The position numbers were made by a program, and so were the translations under genes. A DNA stretch of 64,000 nucleotides from Bacillota bacterium (GTDB lineage: Bacteria > Bacillota > SHA-98 > UBA4971): the NCBI GenBank assembly GCA_030024085.1, contig JASEJE010000007.1:18644-82643 (forward strand), read 5' to 3'. Positions 43,128 to 51,845 of the stretch are shown piece after piece (position 1 is the stretch's first letter; every line of letters starts with the position of its first letter). Under the pieces are notes generated by a model. The model did not search any database and was not told where the DNA came from. It worked only from the letters and a program-made list of their open reading frames with translations.

Positions 43128-44204
43128 TCACGAAGACTCTCCCAACCTCAAGAGACTCCCGGGCCGGAATGCCACTCCGACCTGATCTTGTTCCTTCCAT
43201 ACCTCGTTCTCCAACCCGCATATCTTCAATTCCCCCGCAGGGCTCTCGATGATGTACACGTCGCGTCTGCCTCGTCTCGCACGTATGGCCACTCGCCCTC
43301 TCAACGCTGCGTCACCGGATTCCGGGGTTACGAGGTAGGCGTCTTCGGCCCTGAAGACCACCTCGATCTCATCTGCCGCACACGTCATCTCGTCGAGACC
43401 CCTTATTAGCGAGGCCGGGAAGTCTATGCCGCCTGCGACGCTTGTGAAGGCAGGTCCCGCCTCCCGACAGGAAAGGCGCAGCCTCAGCGCGTTCTCGAAT
43501 CCGATGAACTCAGCAACAAACCTGTTCCGCGGGCGTTCCAGGATCTCCTCAGGGGTTCCCATCTGGACTATGGTTCCCTCTCGGACGATCGCCACCTTGT
43601 CGGCTATGGAAAAGCACTCATCCTGATCGTGCGTGACGAACACCATGGTGATGCCTGTCTGCCGCTGAAGCCGCTTGATTTCCGACCTCATTCTGATCCG
43701 GAGCATGGCGTCGAGATTGGACAGGGGTTCGTCGAGAAGCAGGACGTCCGGATTGATCACAAGGGCTCTGGCAAGAGCCACTCTCTGTTGCTGGCCGCCT
43801 GACAATTGCTGAGGATAACGTCGCTCCATGCCGTCGAGGTTGACAAGAGAAAGCGCTGCTGCAACTTTTCCCCTGATCTCATCCGCGGCCAGGCGCCGCA
43901 TCCTGAGGCCGAAAGCCACGTTCTCAAACACGGTGAGGTGCGGGAAGAGCGCGTAGTTCTGGAAGACGATCCCCATGTTGCGCCGATACGCAGGCAGGTT
44001 CGTGTAATCCTTTCCCCTGACGCGGACCGCGCCCCGGTCGGGCAGAACGAAACCGGCAACGACCCGGAGCGTGGTGGTCTTCCCGCATCCGCTCGGTCCC
44101 AACAGACATATCAAATCGCCCTCATCAACCGCGAGGTCTATTCCGTGAAGTGCTGTGAAGCTACCGAATCTTACCTGCACGCGCTCAAGCTCCAAGAAAG
44201 CCAA
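43128..44204 (-). CDS. ABC transporter ATPase (PotA/FutC type) with C-terminal TOBE region
   Basis: A 358-residue importer ATPase. Walker A LLGPSGCGKTT (34-44), Q-loop FQNYALFPHLTVFENVAFG, signature LSGGQQQR (134-141), Walker B VLLLDEP and the switch His in VFVTHDQDE. The last ~110 residues form a TOBE-like regulatory domain (VVFRAEDAYLV, GRVAIRARRGRRDVYI). TTG start at 44204 with GAGGTG eight bases upstream. It lies between the permease pair and the binding protein on the same strand, so the importer is complete. Confidence 0.92.
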   Translation of the reverse strand: MAFLELERVQVRFGSFTALHGIDLAVDEGDLICLLGPSGCGKTTTLRVVAGFVLPDRGAVRVRGKDYTNLPAYRRNMGIVFQNYALFPHLTVFENVAFGLRMRRLAADEIRGKVAAALSLVNLDGMERRYPQQLSGGQQQRVALARALVINPDVLLLDEPLSNLDAMLRIRMRSEIKRLQRQTGITMVFVTHDQDECFSIADKVAIVREGTIVQMGTPEEILERPRNRFVAEFIGFENALRLRLSCREAGPAFTSVAGGIDFPASLIRGLDEMTCAADEIEVVFRAEDAYLVTPESGDAALRGRVAIRARRGRRDVYIIESPAGELKICGLENEVWKEQDQVGVAFRPGSLLRLGESS

Positions 44205-44307
44205 CTCGTGTCACCTCACCTGCCTGTCCCAGAGTTCGAGAGCGGCGGCTGCCGCTCGTCTCCATAACCCGCCATAACCCGGGGTTACTGCAACCGCGAC
44301 AGCCGTG

Positions 44308-45105
44308 TCACCGCGACGACGTAAAGTAGGCCAGGCCGATAGTCCTTTCCATCAGGTAAACCAGCATCATCGTCATGAGCAAAACGATCACCGAAAGCGC
44401 TGCGATGCTCGGATCAAAGTAGTACTCGCCATATATCATCATCTGTATTGGGAGAGTTGTTACGTTTGGGCCCGACAGGAACAACGAAACAGGCACATTG
44501 TTGAACGACGTTATAAACGACAGGAGCACGGCGCCAAGCAATCCCGTCTTGATATTGGGCAGCACCACCTTGAAAAAGGACTGCGTCCCCGTGGCGCCAA
44601 GGCTGAGGGCGGCCTCTTCCACCGACACCGGCAGGTTGACAAGGCTCGCAGTGGTTACCCTGACGGCGTACGGAATGACCAGAATAGTATGACCCAGCAC
44701 GAGGCCAGGGTATATCGGTATGCCTCCAACAATGACGAAGAACCGGAGAAGAGCGCAGCCGAGCACGATGCCTGGCACAACAAGGGGTGACAGAAAGAAG
44801 CTTTGCAGCACAGCCTTGCCTCTGAAATTGAACCGCACGAGAAGGTAGGCTGCGGGGACCCCCAGGATGAGCGCAACCAGGGTGGAAAGCAGAGCAACGC
44901 TGACGCTCGTTTTGAGCCCCACCATGAAGAGCTCCACGTCAAAGACGTGTGCGTACCAGCGCAGTGAAAAACCCGTCGGCGGGAAAGACATGTATTCTTT
45001 CGGGTCGAAGGACGACATCAATATCACGAGCATCGGAAACATCAGGAATGCATATACCAGGAAAGACGCGACCACGAACGACCGCCCGATCTCCGGCCTC
45101 TTCAT
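44308..45105 (-). CDS. ABC permease (PotC type)
   Basis: A 265-residue permease with six membrane segments. SSFDPKEYMSFPPTGFSLRW after segment 1 and the EAA loop VEEAALSLGATGTQSFFKVV match PotC-type subunits. The ATG at 45105 overlaps the stop of the PotB-type gene (ATGA). It ends with MERTIGLAYFTSSR. About 100 bases separate it from the ATPase gene. Confidence 0.9.
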   Translation of the reverse strand: MKRPEIGRSFVVASFLVYAFLMFPMLVILMSSFDPKEYMSFPPTGFSLRWYAHVFDVELFMVGLKTSVSVALLSTLVALILGVPAAYLLVRFNFRGKAVLQSFFLSPLVVPGIVLGCALLRFFVIVGGIPIYPGLVLGHTILVIPYAVRVTTASLVNLPVSVEEAALSLGATGTQSFFKVVLPNIKTGLLGAVLLSFITSFNNVPVSLFLSGPNVTTLPIQMMIYGEYYFDPSIAALSVIVLLMTMMLVYLMERTIGLAYFTSSR

Positions 45106-45965
45106 GCGCGCACCCCCATTCTCCTGGATATCGCATTGAAGGACCATACGACGGCGAAGGTGACGAGCACCGACACCGCCGCGACTGTGGTCGCCGTCGC
45201 CCAGTCGAACACAACCATTGCTTTCTGGTAGAGCAAAGTCGCCAGGGTCATAACCCGCGAGCCTCCCAGCATGTGCGGGGTTACATATGCGGTCGTGCTC
45301 CCGGTGAAAACCAGCACGCTGCCGACCACAAGACCGGGCAACGTAAGAGGAACCACGACTTTGACAAACGCCCGCATCTCGCTGGCCCCCAGGCTCTTGG
45401 CAGCTTCGATGAGGCTCGGGTCCATGTTCTCCATCGCGCTTGTCAGTGACAAAATCATGAGCGGCAGGAAAAGGTGTATAAGTCCAATTGCGACCGCAAA
45501 CGGCGTATACAGTATCGGGATGGGATTACTGACTATCTCGAGCCTCTGCAGAAGACTGTTCACGAAGCCGTTCCTTCCGAGGACGACCATCCAGCTATAG
45601 GTGCGCACCACGCTGTTCGTGAGAAGAGGGAACACGACGAGCGCGAGGAGGACGGCTTTGCGCCTTTCTTTCAGGTGCGACAGGTGGAATGAGATGGGGT
45701 AGCCCATCAGGATGCATGCAAGAGTCACAATAAGCCCGAGCTCGACAGTCCGCCAGAAGATGGAACGGTAAAACTCGTCGCTGAAGAACTTCACGTATCG
45801 GTCGAGAAAGAAACCTTTGCCTGGCGAGTATACGGTCGTCACCAGGATCGAAACCAAAGGCCAGAGGAATGTTAGAACCAGAAACGCCGTCACAGGGACA
45901 GCGAGGAACCAGTATCGGCGGATGAACAACCGTTTCCACCTCCGTTGCGACACGCCCCTGCACAC
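45102..45965 (-). CDS. ABC permease (PotB type)
   Basis: A 287-residue permease with six membrane segments. RTYSWMVVLGRNGFVNSLLQ and the EAA loop LIEAAKSLGASEMRAFVKVV are typical of PotB subunits. GTG start at 45965 has no strong ribosome binding site; another GTG is twelve bases downstream. It is the first gene of the minus-strand run potB-potC-potA-binding protein-phosphorylase-ade. Confidence 0.9.
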   Translation of the reverse strand: MCRGVSQRRWKRLFIRRYWFLAVPVTAFLVLTFLWPLVSILVTTVYSPGKGFFLDRYVKFFSDEFYRSIFWRTVELGLIVTLACILMGYPISFHLSHLKERRKAVLLALVVFPLLTNSVVRTYSWMVVLGRNGFVNSLLQRLEIVSNPIPILYTPFAVAIGLIHLFLPLMILSLTSAMENMDPSLIEAAKSLGASEMRAFVKVVVPLTLPGLVVGSVLVFTGSTTAYVTPHMLGGSRVMTLATLLYQKAMVVFDWATATTVAAVSVLVTFAVVWSFNAISRRMGVRA

Positions 45966-46031
45966 CGGGTTTCTACGCGAATGAGCGATGAAGTCGTGAA
46001 AGCTGCAGCCAGCGACGAACTGCGCCTCATG

Positions 46032-46045
46032 ATCCCGGTCGGGAT
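46032..46045. promoter_or_regulatory. Small palindrome upstream of the Pot-type operon
   Basis: ATCCCG-GT-CGGGAT is perfectly symmetric in its 6-base arms. It lies about 70 bases before the PotB-type start and next to a TTGACC word on the minus strand that could be a -35 box. An operator role is a guess; no regulator gene adjoins. Confidence 0.3.
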
Positions 46046-46157
46046 GGTCAAGAAACGTTTAAGAGAAATTCGTCATCGGTGTCGCGAGTCCTGCTTCGTC
46101 ACAGATATTGCGCTGTGTTGCACGCAGACTCTTCGTTGTCCCGGCCGAGCGTTTGGG

Positions 46158-46697
46158 TTACAGGAGTTCAAGACCAGCCAGAGAGCGACCGTCGTGCCAG
46201 ACGGGGATCTCGGCCTCCTCGCGCAGCCGGTTGAGCACGTAGAAGCACTTGGGTTGTTCGATGTCCTCGAGGTTCACCCCGCCGAACGAAGGCTGCATCC
46301 ACTTGACCGCCGAGATTATCTCGTCGGGACTGCTGGTCGCGAGGCATATCGGAAAGGCGTCCACTCCGCCCAAGTACTTGAACAGAAGAGCCTTGCCCTC
46401 CATCACCGGAAGCCCCGCCTCGGGCCCGATGTTGCCAAGCCCCAACACCCTGGTACCATCGGACACCACCGCTACGGTGTTCCACTTGTTGGTGTAAGAG
46501 TAAACCAACTCCCGGTTCTTCTCAATCTCCTTGCACGGTGCTGCAACACCAGGAGTGTACCAAATCGCAAAGTCCTGAAAATCCCTCACTACGCACTTAA
46601 GCGTGGTCTCCATTTTCCCCCGATAGAATGGATGCAACCTCAACGCGTCCTGCGCAGGCTTCTTCGCCTTCGCGAGAAGCTCATCCTTCGTCCCCAC
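46158..46697 (-). pseudogene. Malic enzyme, N-terminal domain only (truncated)
   Basis: A 179-residue product that is a good malic-enzyme N-terminal domain: FAIWYTPGVAAPCKEI (catalytic Tyr), VVSDGTRVLGLGNIGPEAG, MEGKALLFKYLGGVDAF (catalytic Lys) and FGGVNLEDIEQPKCFYV. It stops right after IPVWHDGRSLAGLELL, where normal enzymes read I-P-V-[FW]-H-D-D-x-H/Q-G-T and continue with the NAD-binding Rossmann domain (over 200 more residues). No trace of that domain exists in the remaining 190 bases. GTG at 46697 after AAGGGGGT is the likely start. It is last in the fumarase operon. Probably inactive after a 3' deletion. Confidence 0.75.
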
Positions 46698-46830
46698 CTT
46701 CGTACCCCCTTGCTCTGGATTTGACGAGCTGGATTTAGCGGGTTGCTTGAGCACCCGGATTGCGGACTTGTTTCCCCGAGTTCAACTTCTACGGTATGTG
46801 GGAGAACCACCAATTCCTCCAATGATCCGT

Positions 46831-47382
46831 TCAACTGACCTGGTATTTCCTCACGCCCTCTTCGTAGAGGTCGTTACCGTAGATATCGTTTACCACCACG
46901 GCCGGGAAGCCTTCAACCGTGAGTCTCCTAATGGCCTCAGGGCCGAGGTCTTCGTAAGCCACGAGTTCCGAGGCTTTAACGGACCTTGCAAGGAGAGCCC
47001 CTGCTCCGCCTATCGCCGCCAGGTACACCGCCTTGTATCTTACCATGGCATCCTTGACAGGCTGCGACCGGCTGCCTTTGCCGATCATCGCTTTGAGCCC
47101 CTGCTCCATGAGAATGGGAGCATACGGGTCCATCCGGCCACTTGTGGTCGGACCGGCAGAACCGATAGGCCTTCCTGGCGGAGCAGGAGTCGGGCCTACA
47201 TAGTATATGATCTGCCCGCGAACGTCCATCGGAAGCTCCTGGCCCTCCTTTATCAGAGCGACAAGCCTCTTGTGAGCCGCGTCCCTGGCGGTGTATATCA
47301 CTCCTGTTATGCTCACGTTATCTCCCGCCTTCAGACCGGCGATTACCTCATCCGTAAGCGGCGTTGCGACCTCTATTGCCAT
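46831..47382 (-). CDS. Fumarate hydratase class I, beta subunit
   Basis: A 183-residue subunit, the usual length for the beta chain of two-subunit class I fumarase or the related L(+)-tartrate dehydratase. Motifs: PLTDEVIAGLKAGDNVSITG, YTARDAAHKRL, YYVGPTPAPPGRPIGSAGPT with TSGRMDPYAP, MIGKGSR and AIGGAGALLA. Start at 47382 after AGGGAGATG. It directly follows the alpha subunit and precedes a truncated malic enzyme, so fumarate to malate is the expected reaction. Confidence 0.9.
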   Translation of the reverse strand: MAIEVATPLTDEVIAGLKAGDNVSITGVIYTARDAAHKRLVALIKEGQELPMDVRGQIIYYVGPTPAPPGRPIGSAGPTTSGRMDPYAPILMEQGLKAMIGKGSRSQPVKDAMVRYKAVYLAAIGGAGALLARSVKASELVAYEDLGPEAIRRLTVEGFPAVVVNDIYGNDLYEEGVRKYQVS

Positions 47383-47444
47383 CTGCCGTTCATCTCCCTG
47401 GGTACTGAGTTGTCTCTTACACGAGTACCCGCGCCACCGCAGGC

Positions 47445-48305
47445 CTATATTACAGCGCTCTCATGCGGCCCCACGTGACAGTTCAGGTTCACCGCAACCG
47501 GCATGCATGCGATGTGGCACGGTGCAAACTCGATGTTCACGGCAAGCGCCGTCGTCCTGCCTCCGAACCCCTGCGGCCCTATCCCGAGCTTGTTTATCTC
47601 CCCAAGCAGCTCCTTCTCGAGATCGGCATACATCGGGTGGGGATTACGCGAGCCCACAGGGCGCAGTAGTGCCCTCTTCGCAAGAACCGCCACCCTGTCG
47701 AACGTGCCCCCTATCCCTACCCCGACCACAATCGGAGGGCACGGGTTCGGCCCTGCCTTCTTGACCTGTTCTGTGACGAAGCTCTTGACGCCCTCCACTC
47801 CGGCGGCAGGCGTCAGCATAGCAAGCGCGCTCATGTTCTCCGCCCCGCCGCCCTTCGGGGCCACCGTTATCTTGAGATCATCGCCCGGGACGATGTCTAT
47901 GTATATCATCGCGGGCGTATTATCCCCGGTGTTCACCCGTTTGAAGAGAGGGTCAGCCACCAAGGACTTTCGCAGGTAGCCTTCTTTGTAGCCCTGCCTG
48001 ACCCCCTCGTTGATCGCCTCGTAAAGGTCTCCCCCGGTAAGATGCACATCCTGCCCTAGCTCAACGAAGACCATCGCCACCCCCGTGTCCTGACAAGCCG
48101 CTACGCCTTCCTCCCTCGCTATCCTGTGGTTCTCGAGGATCTGCTTGAGGATCTCCCTGCCAACCGGGGACTCTTCCGTCTCCACGGCTCTCTCTAAAGC
48201 AGCAATGGCCTCTCGTGGAACGTTGCAGTTGGCACTGATGCATAACCTTCTTACTGCAGATGTGACTTCAGCTACGGACACCTCACGCAAGTCAACCAGA
48301 TTCAT
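47445..48305 (-). CDS. Fumarate hydratase class I, alpha subunit
   Basis: A 286-residue subunit that holds the catalytic 4Fe-4S cluster; the three Cys ligands appear to be C71 (ACQDTG), C189 (PNPCPP) and C276 (NLNCH). Other signatures: TGDNTPAMIYIDIVPGD, KGGGAENMSALAML and VGVGIGGTFD. Start at 48305 after CAGGGGGCG. It lies downstream of a TRAP importer and a fumarase/aspartase-superfamily lyase, suggesting it takes over fumarate released by that lyase. Tartrate dehydratase is an alternative for this family. Confidence 0.9.
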   Translation of the reverse strand: MNLVDLREVSVAEVTSAVRRLCISANCNVPREAIAALERAVETEESPVGREILKQILENHRIAREEGVAACQDTGVAMVFVELGQDVHLTGGDLYEAINEGVRQGYKEGYLRKSLVADPLFKRVNTGDNTPAMIYIDIVPGDDLKITVAPKGGGAENMSALAMLTPAAGVEGVKSFVTEQVKKAGPNPCPPIVVGVGIGGTFDRVAVLAKRALLRPVGSRNPHPMYADLEKELLGEINKLGIGPQGFGGRTTALAVNIEFAPCHIACMPVAVNLNCHVGPHESAVI

Positions 48306-48522
48306 AACATCGCCCCCTGTCTCGTCACCGCTTTACCCTGATTCGGCCTTCCCCTTCTCTGAAAAATGGGGTCCGTTCGGACAGCGCAGGGCGCGGTCCC
48401 TCTGGGCTGCGATTCTCGCCTTTTCGACAGGCCGGGGTCAGGGTTCTGCACGCAGTAATTGGTGTCTAACCGGGCCCGACCGGTTTTCTGGACTTGCCGC
48501 AGAAGGATCGTGGCCCTCCCGT

Positions 48523-49818
48523 TCACCGCATAAGGAGATTGGGCAGGAAGAGAGAGACTTGTGGAACGTACGTCACAATCAGAATGCACCCTACCCAAAG
48601 CGCCACAGGGACCCACAGCCCCTTCAGGAACTTATCCAGCGGGACCTTGCAAACCTTTGCTGCCACAAACAGGGTTGCCCCGACAGGGGGCGTGACCATG
48701 CCAAGCGCCAGATTCGTTGCGAATATGGCGCCGAAGTGGATGAGGTCTATGTTCATCGCGCGGGCCACAGGCACCAGGAACGGCGCCAGCAACAGGGTAA
48801 TCGACGAGCCGGTCGTGAGACATCCTCCGATGATGAGTATGACGTTGACGATCAACAGAAACAATACAGGGCTGTGGACGTTCTGAACGAAGAACCCCGT
48901 GACGGCCTGGGGTATTCTCTCGGCAGCCATAACCCACGAGAACGGTCCTATCGCGGCGACGAGCAGCATTATGGCCCCACCGGCAACAGCGCTCTTCATG
49001 AGAATCGCCGGAAGGTCTTGCAGTCTGAGACTTCTCCAAACGAAAACGACGATGATCAGACTGTAGACGCACGCTACAACCGCTGCCTCTGTGGGAGTGA
49101 AGAGGCCCGAGTAGATCCCCCCGAGGATAATGACGGGGACAAGCAGTGCAAGGAGGGCCTCTCTCACTCTTGTCACGACTTCACGAGCGCTCACCTTGCT
49201 CGTGCAGACCTCTCCATACCCGCGCTTTGCGGATACGAAGTATTCCCAGGCAATCAGCGTTCCGCCCACCAGTAGTCCCGGGCCCACACCTGCGAGAAAC
49301 AGCCTTGCCACCGACTGGCCGGTAGCAGCGCCATACACAACCATCTGTATGCTCGGAGGGATGAGAATGCCAAGTGGGCCTGAAAGCGCTATGACCTGCG
49401 AGCTAAACACCCGATCATAGCCCTCGCGCTCCATCTCCAGCGCGGTACTCCCTCCGATGGCGGCGGCGGTTGCCGGTCCAGACCCCGAGACCGCGCCGAA
49501 CAGCATGCAGCCGAGCGTGGTTATGTAGGCATAGCCACCCCTCCTCCTTTTCGCGACGATGCCGACGAGGTCGAGCAGCACCTTGGACACCCGCCCCTGA
49601 TACATGAGGTCGCCGGCCAGGATGAACATGGGTATGGCCATGAACACAAAGGAGTTCGCGCTCGAAAACATGTTCTGCGGGACAGTGAGAAGGAAAGATG
49701 GGTCCTTGAGGACGAAGACGATGTACGCCACCGCCAGCAGCCCCAGGGCGACAGCGAGAGGCACGCCCACGGCGAGAAAGGCTAAAAGACCCGCGATGAG
49801 GATAACGAGGTTACTCAT
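48523..49818 (-). CDS. dctM: TRAP transporter large permease
   Basis: A 431-residue, roughly 12-segment membrane protein. FVFMAIPMFILAGDLMYQG, FGAVSGSGPATAAAIGGSTA, and TPPVGATLFVAAKVCKVPL are hallmark DctM motifs. ATG follows GGAGGGAGG; five bases separate it from the small permease stop. With DctQ and DctP it forms a complete sodium-driven TRAP importer for a carboxylate. Confidence 0.93.
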   Translation of the reverse strand: MSNLVILIAGLLAFLAVGVPLAVALGLLAVAYIVFVLKDPSFLLTVPQNMFSSANSFVFMAIPMFILAGDLMYQGRVSKVLLDLVGIVAKRRRGGYAYITTLGCMLFGAVSGSGPATAAAIGGSTALEMEREGYDRVFSSQVIALSGPLGILIPPSIQMVVYGAATGQSVARLFLAGVGPGLLVGGTLIAWEYFVSAKRGYGEVCTSKVSAREVVTRVREALLALLVPVIILGGIYSGLFTPTEAAVVACVYSLIIVVFVWRSLRLQDLPAILMKSAVAGGAIMLLVAAIGPFSWVMAAERIPQAVTGFFVQNVHSPVLFLLIVNVILIIGGCLTTGSSITLLLAPFLVPVARAMNIDLIHFGAIFATNLALGMVTPPVGATLFVAAKVCKVPLDKFLKGLWVPVALWVGCILIVTYVPQVSLFLPNLLMR

Positions 49819-49823
49819 CTTGA

Positions 49824-50381
49824 CTACCTCCCTCCATCTGCCCGGCCGCTGGCCGGCTTGGCAGCGCTCGGCATCTCCTGCGCCGGTGCAGGAACCTGTG
49901 TTGGCTTTGCTGCTCTGACGATGGCTTTCAAGTCTGATGCCAGATTAGCCGCCTCAAGGATCGCCATGAGCGCTCCACCGACCGCAAGCGCGACTGTGGG
50001 GACGAACATCGAGAACCTCAAGGTCACCGCCTGGCGCCCGAGGCTGAGCAGAGCAAACTGGAAGCCATAGAACGCAAGGAAAACATAGAACACGACTGCC
50101 GCTACCTGTTCGATGACCCTCAACGCAAGCGCGCGCCTCGGTGGCAGCACGGCCTGAAGGTATTCGATCCTGAGATGCTCTCTCCTTGCTACGGCCGAAG
50201 CTCCTGCCACAAATGCGAACCAGACCATGAGGTATCCTGCGAACTCGCCCGCCCACGGCAGGAAGAACCCAAAGATGTTTCGGTTCAGCACGTCAACAAA
50301 CACCACACAACCGGTTGCCACGAGAAGAAATGCCCCTGCCCAGTCCACTGCTCTTGTCAAGCTTCTTATAGTCAGCTTCAT
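49824..50381 (-). CDS. dctQ: TRAP transporter small permease
   Basis: A 185-residue protein with four membrane segments and the DctQ-type core (WAGEFAGYLMVWFAFVAGAS, REHLRIEYLQAVLPPRRALA). A Pro/Ala-rich tail follows. Start ATG at 50381 with a G-run upstream. About 280 bases, including a strong hairpin, separate it from the binding-protein gene upstream. Confidence 0.9.
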   Translation of the reverse strand: MKLTIRSLTRAVDWAGAFLLVATGCVVFVDVLNRNIFGFFLPWAGEFAGYLMVWFAFVAGASAVARREHLRIEYLQAVLPPRRALALRVIEQVAAVVFYVFLAFYGFQFALLSLGRQAVTLRFSMFVPTVALAVGGALMAILEAANLASDLKAIVRAAKPTQVPAPAQEMPSAAKPASGRADGGR

Positions 50382-50574
50382 ATTGGGTGCTAGCCCCCCT
50401 TCGTCCAGGGCATCGTCTAAACAGATCGTTAGCTCGGTATCGCTTTACCAGAGGTTCACCCACTCCGGGTTCCCGGTCCTGTAACTCTCCTACCAAATGT
50501 CAACGGCTCTCTCGCGCAAGCACTGGCGACCTCACTCGACCGCCAGGCACCTGCGAACCTTCGCTTAGTAGTGC

Positions 50575-50611
50575 CGGTCGGCTGGGTTCTCTTCAGGGGC
50601 CCAGCCGACCG
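50575..50611 (-). other. Intercistronic hairpin between dctP and dctQ
   Basis: A perfect 12-bp stem (CGGTCGGCTGGG at 50575-50586 with its complement at 50600-50611) and a 13-base loop, about 50 bases past the dctP stop. No T-run follows on the minus strand. As at 32775-32808, it probably sets differential expression of binding protein over permeases. Confidence 0.7.
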
Positions 50612-50659
50612 CGTCCCACACGATCGATGCACGCCACGCACTAAGCCAGCCTTCCTGGG

Positions 50660-51682
50660 CTACTTGACATTCTTCAACCTTTCTATCAGGTCCTTGCCGT
50701 AAAACTCGTACGCCCAGCTTTCAATGTTCTTCCAGGTCGCATCCCAAAGGGCCCTGTCCGGCGAAGTGATGACCACTTTAGGCTGGGCTTTCAGGAACTC
50801 AAGATCCCTCACTTCAGCCTCTTCAGACATCTTCCTCTCATACGCGCAGGCCTCACGCCCCGCCTCAACGAGCGCTGCCTGGATATCCTTGGGCAACGAC
50901 TGGAAACGCTTCATGCTCACAACGAGCGGGTTTGTGGCGTACATGGTGCCCGTAAGACATATGTAAGGGGTGACTTCATAGAGCGTGGTGTCCCGGAGGT
51001 TCGTCACATTCTGCACCATGCCGTCCACCACTCCAAGCTGGAACCCGCTGTAGAGCTCGGAGTAGTCCACCGACGTCGACACCGTACCAAATGCTTTGTC
51101 CTGCATGACAGCCATAGCGCTCCCGGGTTTGCTCCGGAACTTCAGACCTCTCAGATCCGATGGTTTCTCCACTTTCTGGCGGGTGCAGACGTGGTACCAG
51201 CCGTTTCTGAACCAGCCCAGCACCTTGAAGCCGTGAGACTCCAGCTTCTTTGCAAACTCCTGGCCGACATCACCGTCAACCACCTTCCAGAAATGGTCCC
51301 AATCCCGGTAGAAGGAGAGCAACCCAAGCACGCCGAGCTCCTTTACGTAACCCTCGTAGAGGCCTGTGTGTTCGGCGGTAAAGTCGATGGTCCCCATTCG
51401 CACGCCGTCCACGGCCTGGACGCCGCCTCCGAGAACCGAGTTGGGGTATATCTGGACCTTGACCTTGCCCCCTGTCTTCTCGGCAACTAACTCTGCGAAC
51501 TTCTGGGCACCGATGTCGTATGGATGTCCTGTCTTCTGGCAATGCGCAAACTTCAGCACTACCGGAGCCTCTTTCGCAAGACCAGAACCCGGGACCGCCA
51601 TGGAACCCATGAGGATGACCGCCATAGTAAGAAGGGCCATCGTTCCCAGCCTTGCACCCGCTGTACCTCTCCAGGAAAACAT
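50660..51682 (-). CDS. dctP: TRAP transporter substrate-binding protein
   Basis: A 340-residue protein. Signal peptide (LGTMALLTMAVILMGSMAVP) ends near SGLAKEA. Mature motifs: VVLKFAHCQKTGHPYDIGAQ, YPNSVLGGGVQAVDGVRMGT and DLRGLKFRSKPGSAMAVMQD, which contains the Arg that in DctP proteins binds a carboxylate. Start at 51682 after GGGAGGGAT. Its place between a fumarate-forming lyase and fumarase suggests a C4-dicarboxylate or succinyl-type ligand. Confidence 0.92.
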   Translation of the reverse strand: MFSWRGTAGARLGTMALLTMAVILMGSMAVPGSGLAKEAPVVLKFAHCQKTGHPYDIGAQKFAELVAEKTGGKVKVQIYPNSVLGGGVQAVDGVRMGTIDFTAEHTGLYEGYVKELGVLGLLSFYRDWDHFWKVVDGDVGQEFAKKLESHGFKVLGWFRNGWYHVCTRQKVEKPSDLRGLKFRSKPGSAMAVMQDKAFGTVSTSVDYSELYSGFQLGVVDGMVQNVTNLRDTTLYEVTPYICLTGTMYATNPLVVSMKRFQSLPKDIQAALVEAGREACAYERKMSEEAEVRDLEFLKAQPKVVITSPDRALWDATWKNIESWAYEFYGKDLIERLKNVK

Positions 51683-51845
51683 AGGCTTATCCCTCCCGCA
51701 TGTAAGTATGAACGCTGACTCAAGTGCCGCGAACACGCGATACGCCCTGCGTTCTCGGACGCTATAGCCTGCCCCGGGTTGCTTGCCGGCAGCCCCCGCC
51801 GACTCCATCGCGTCTTCTCCTGGCTACTGGCAAAGCCTGGCCCGT

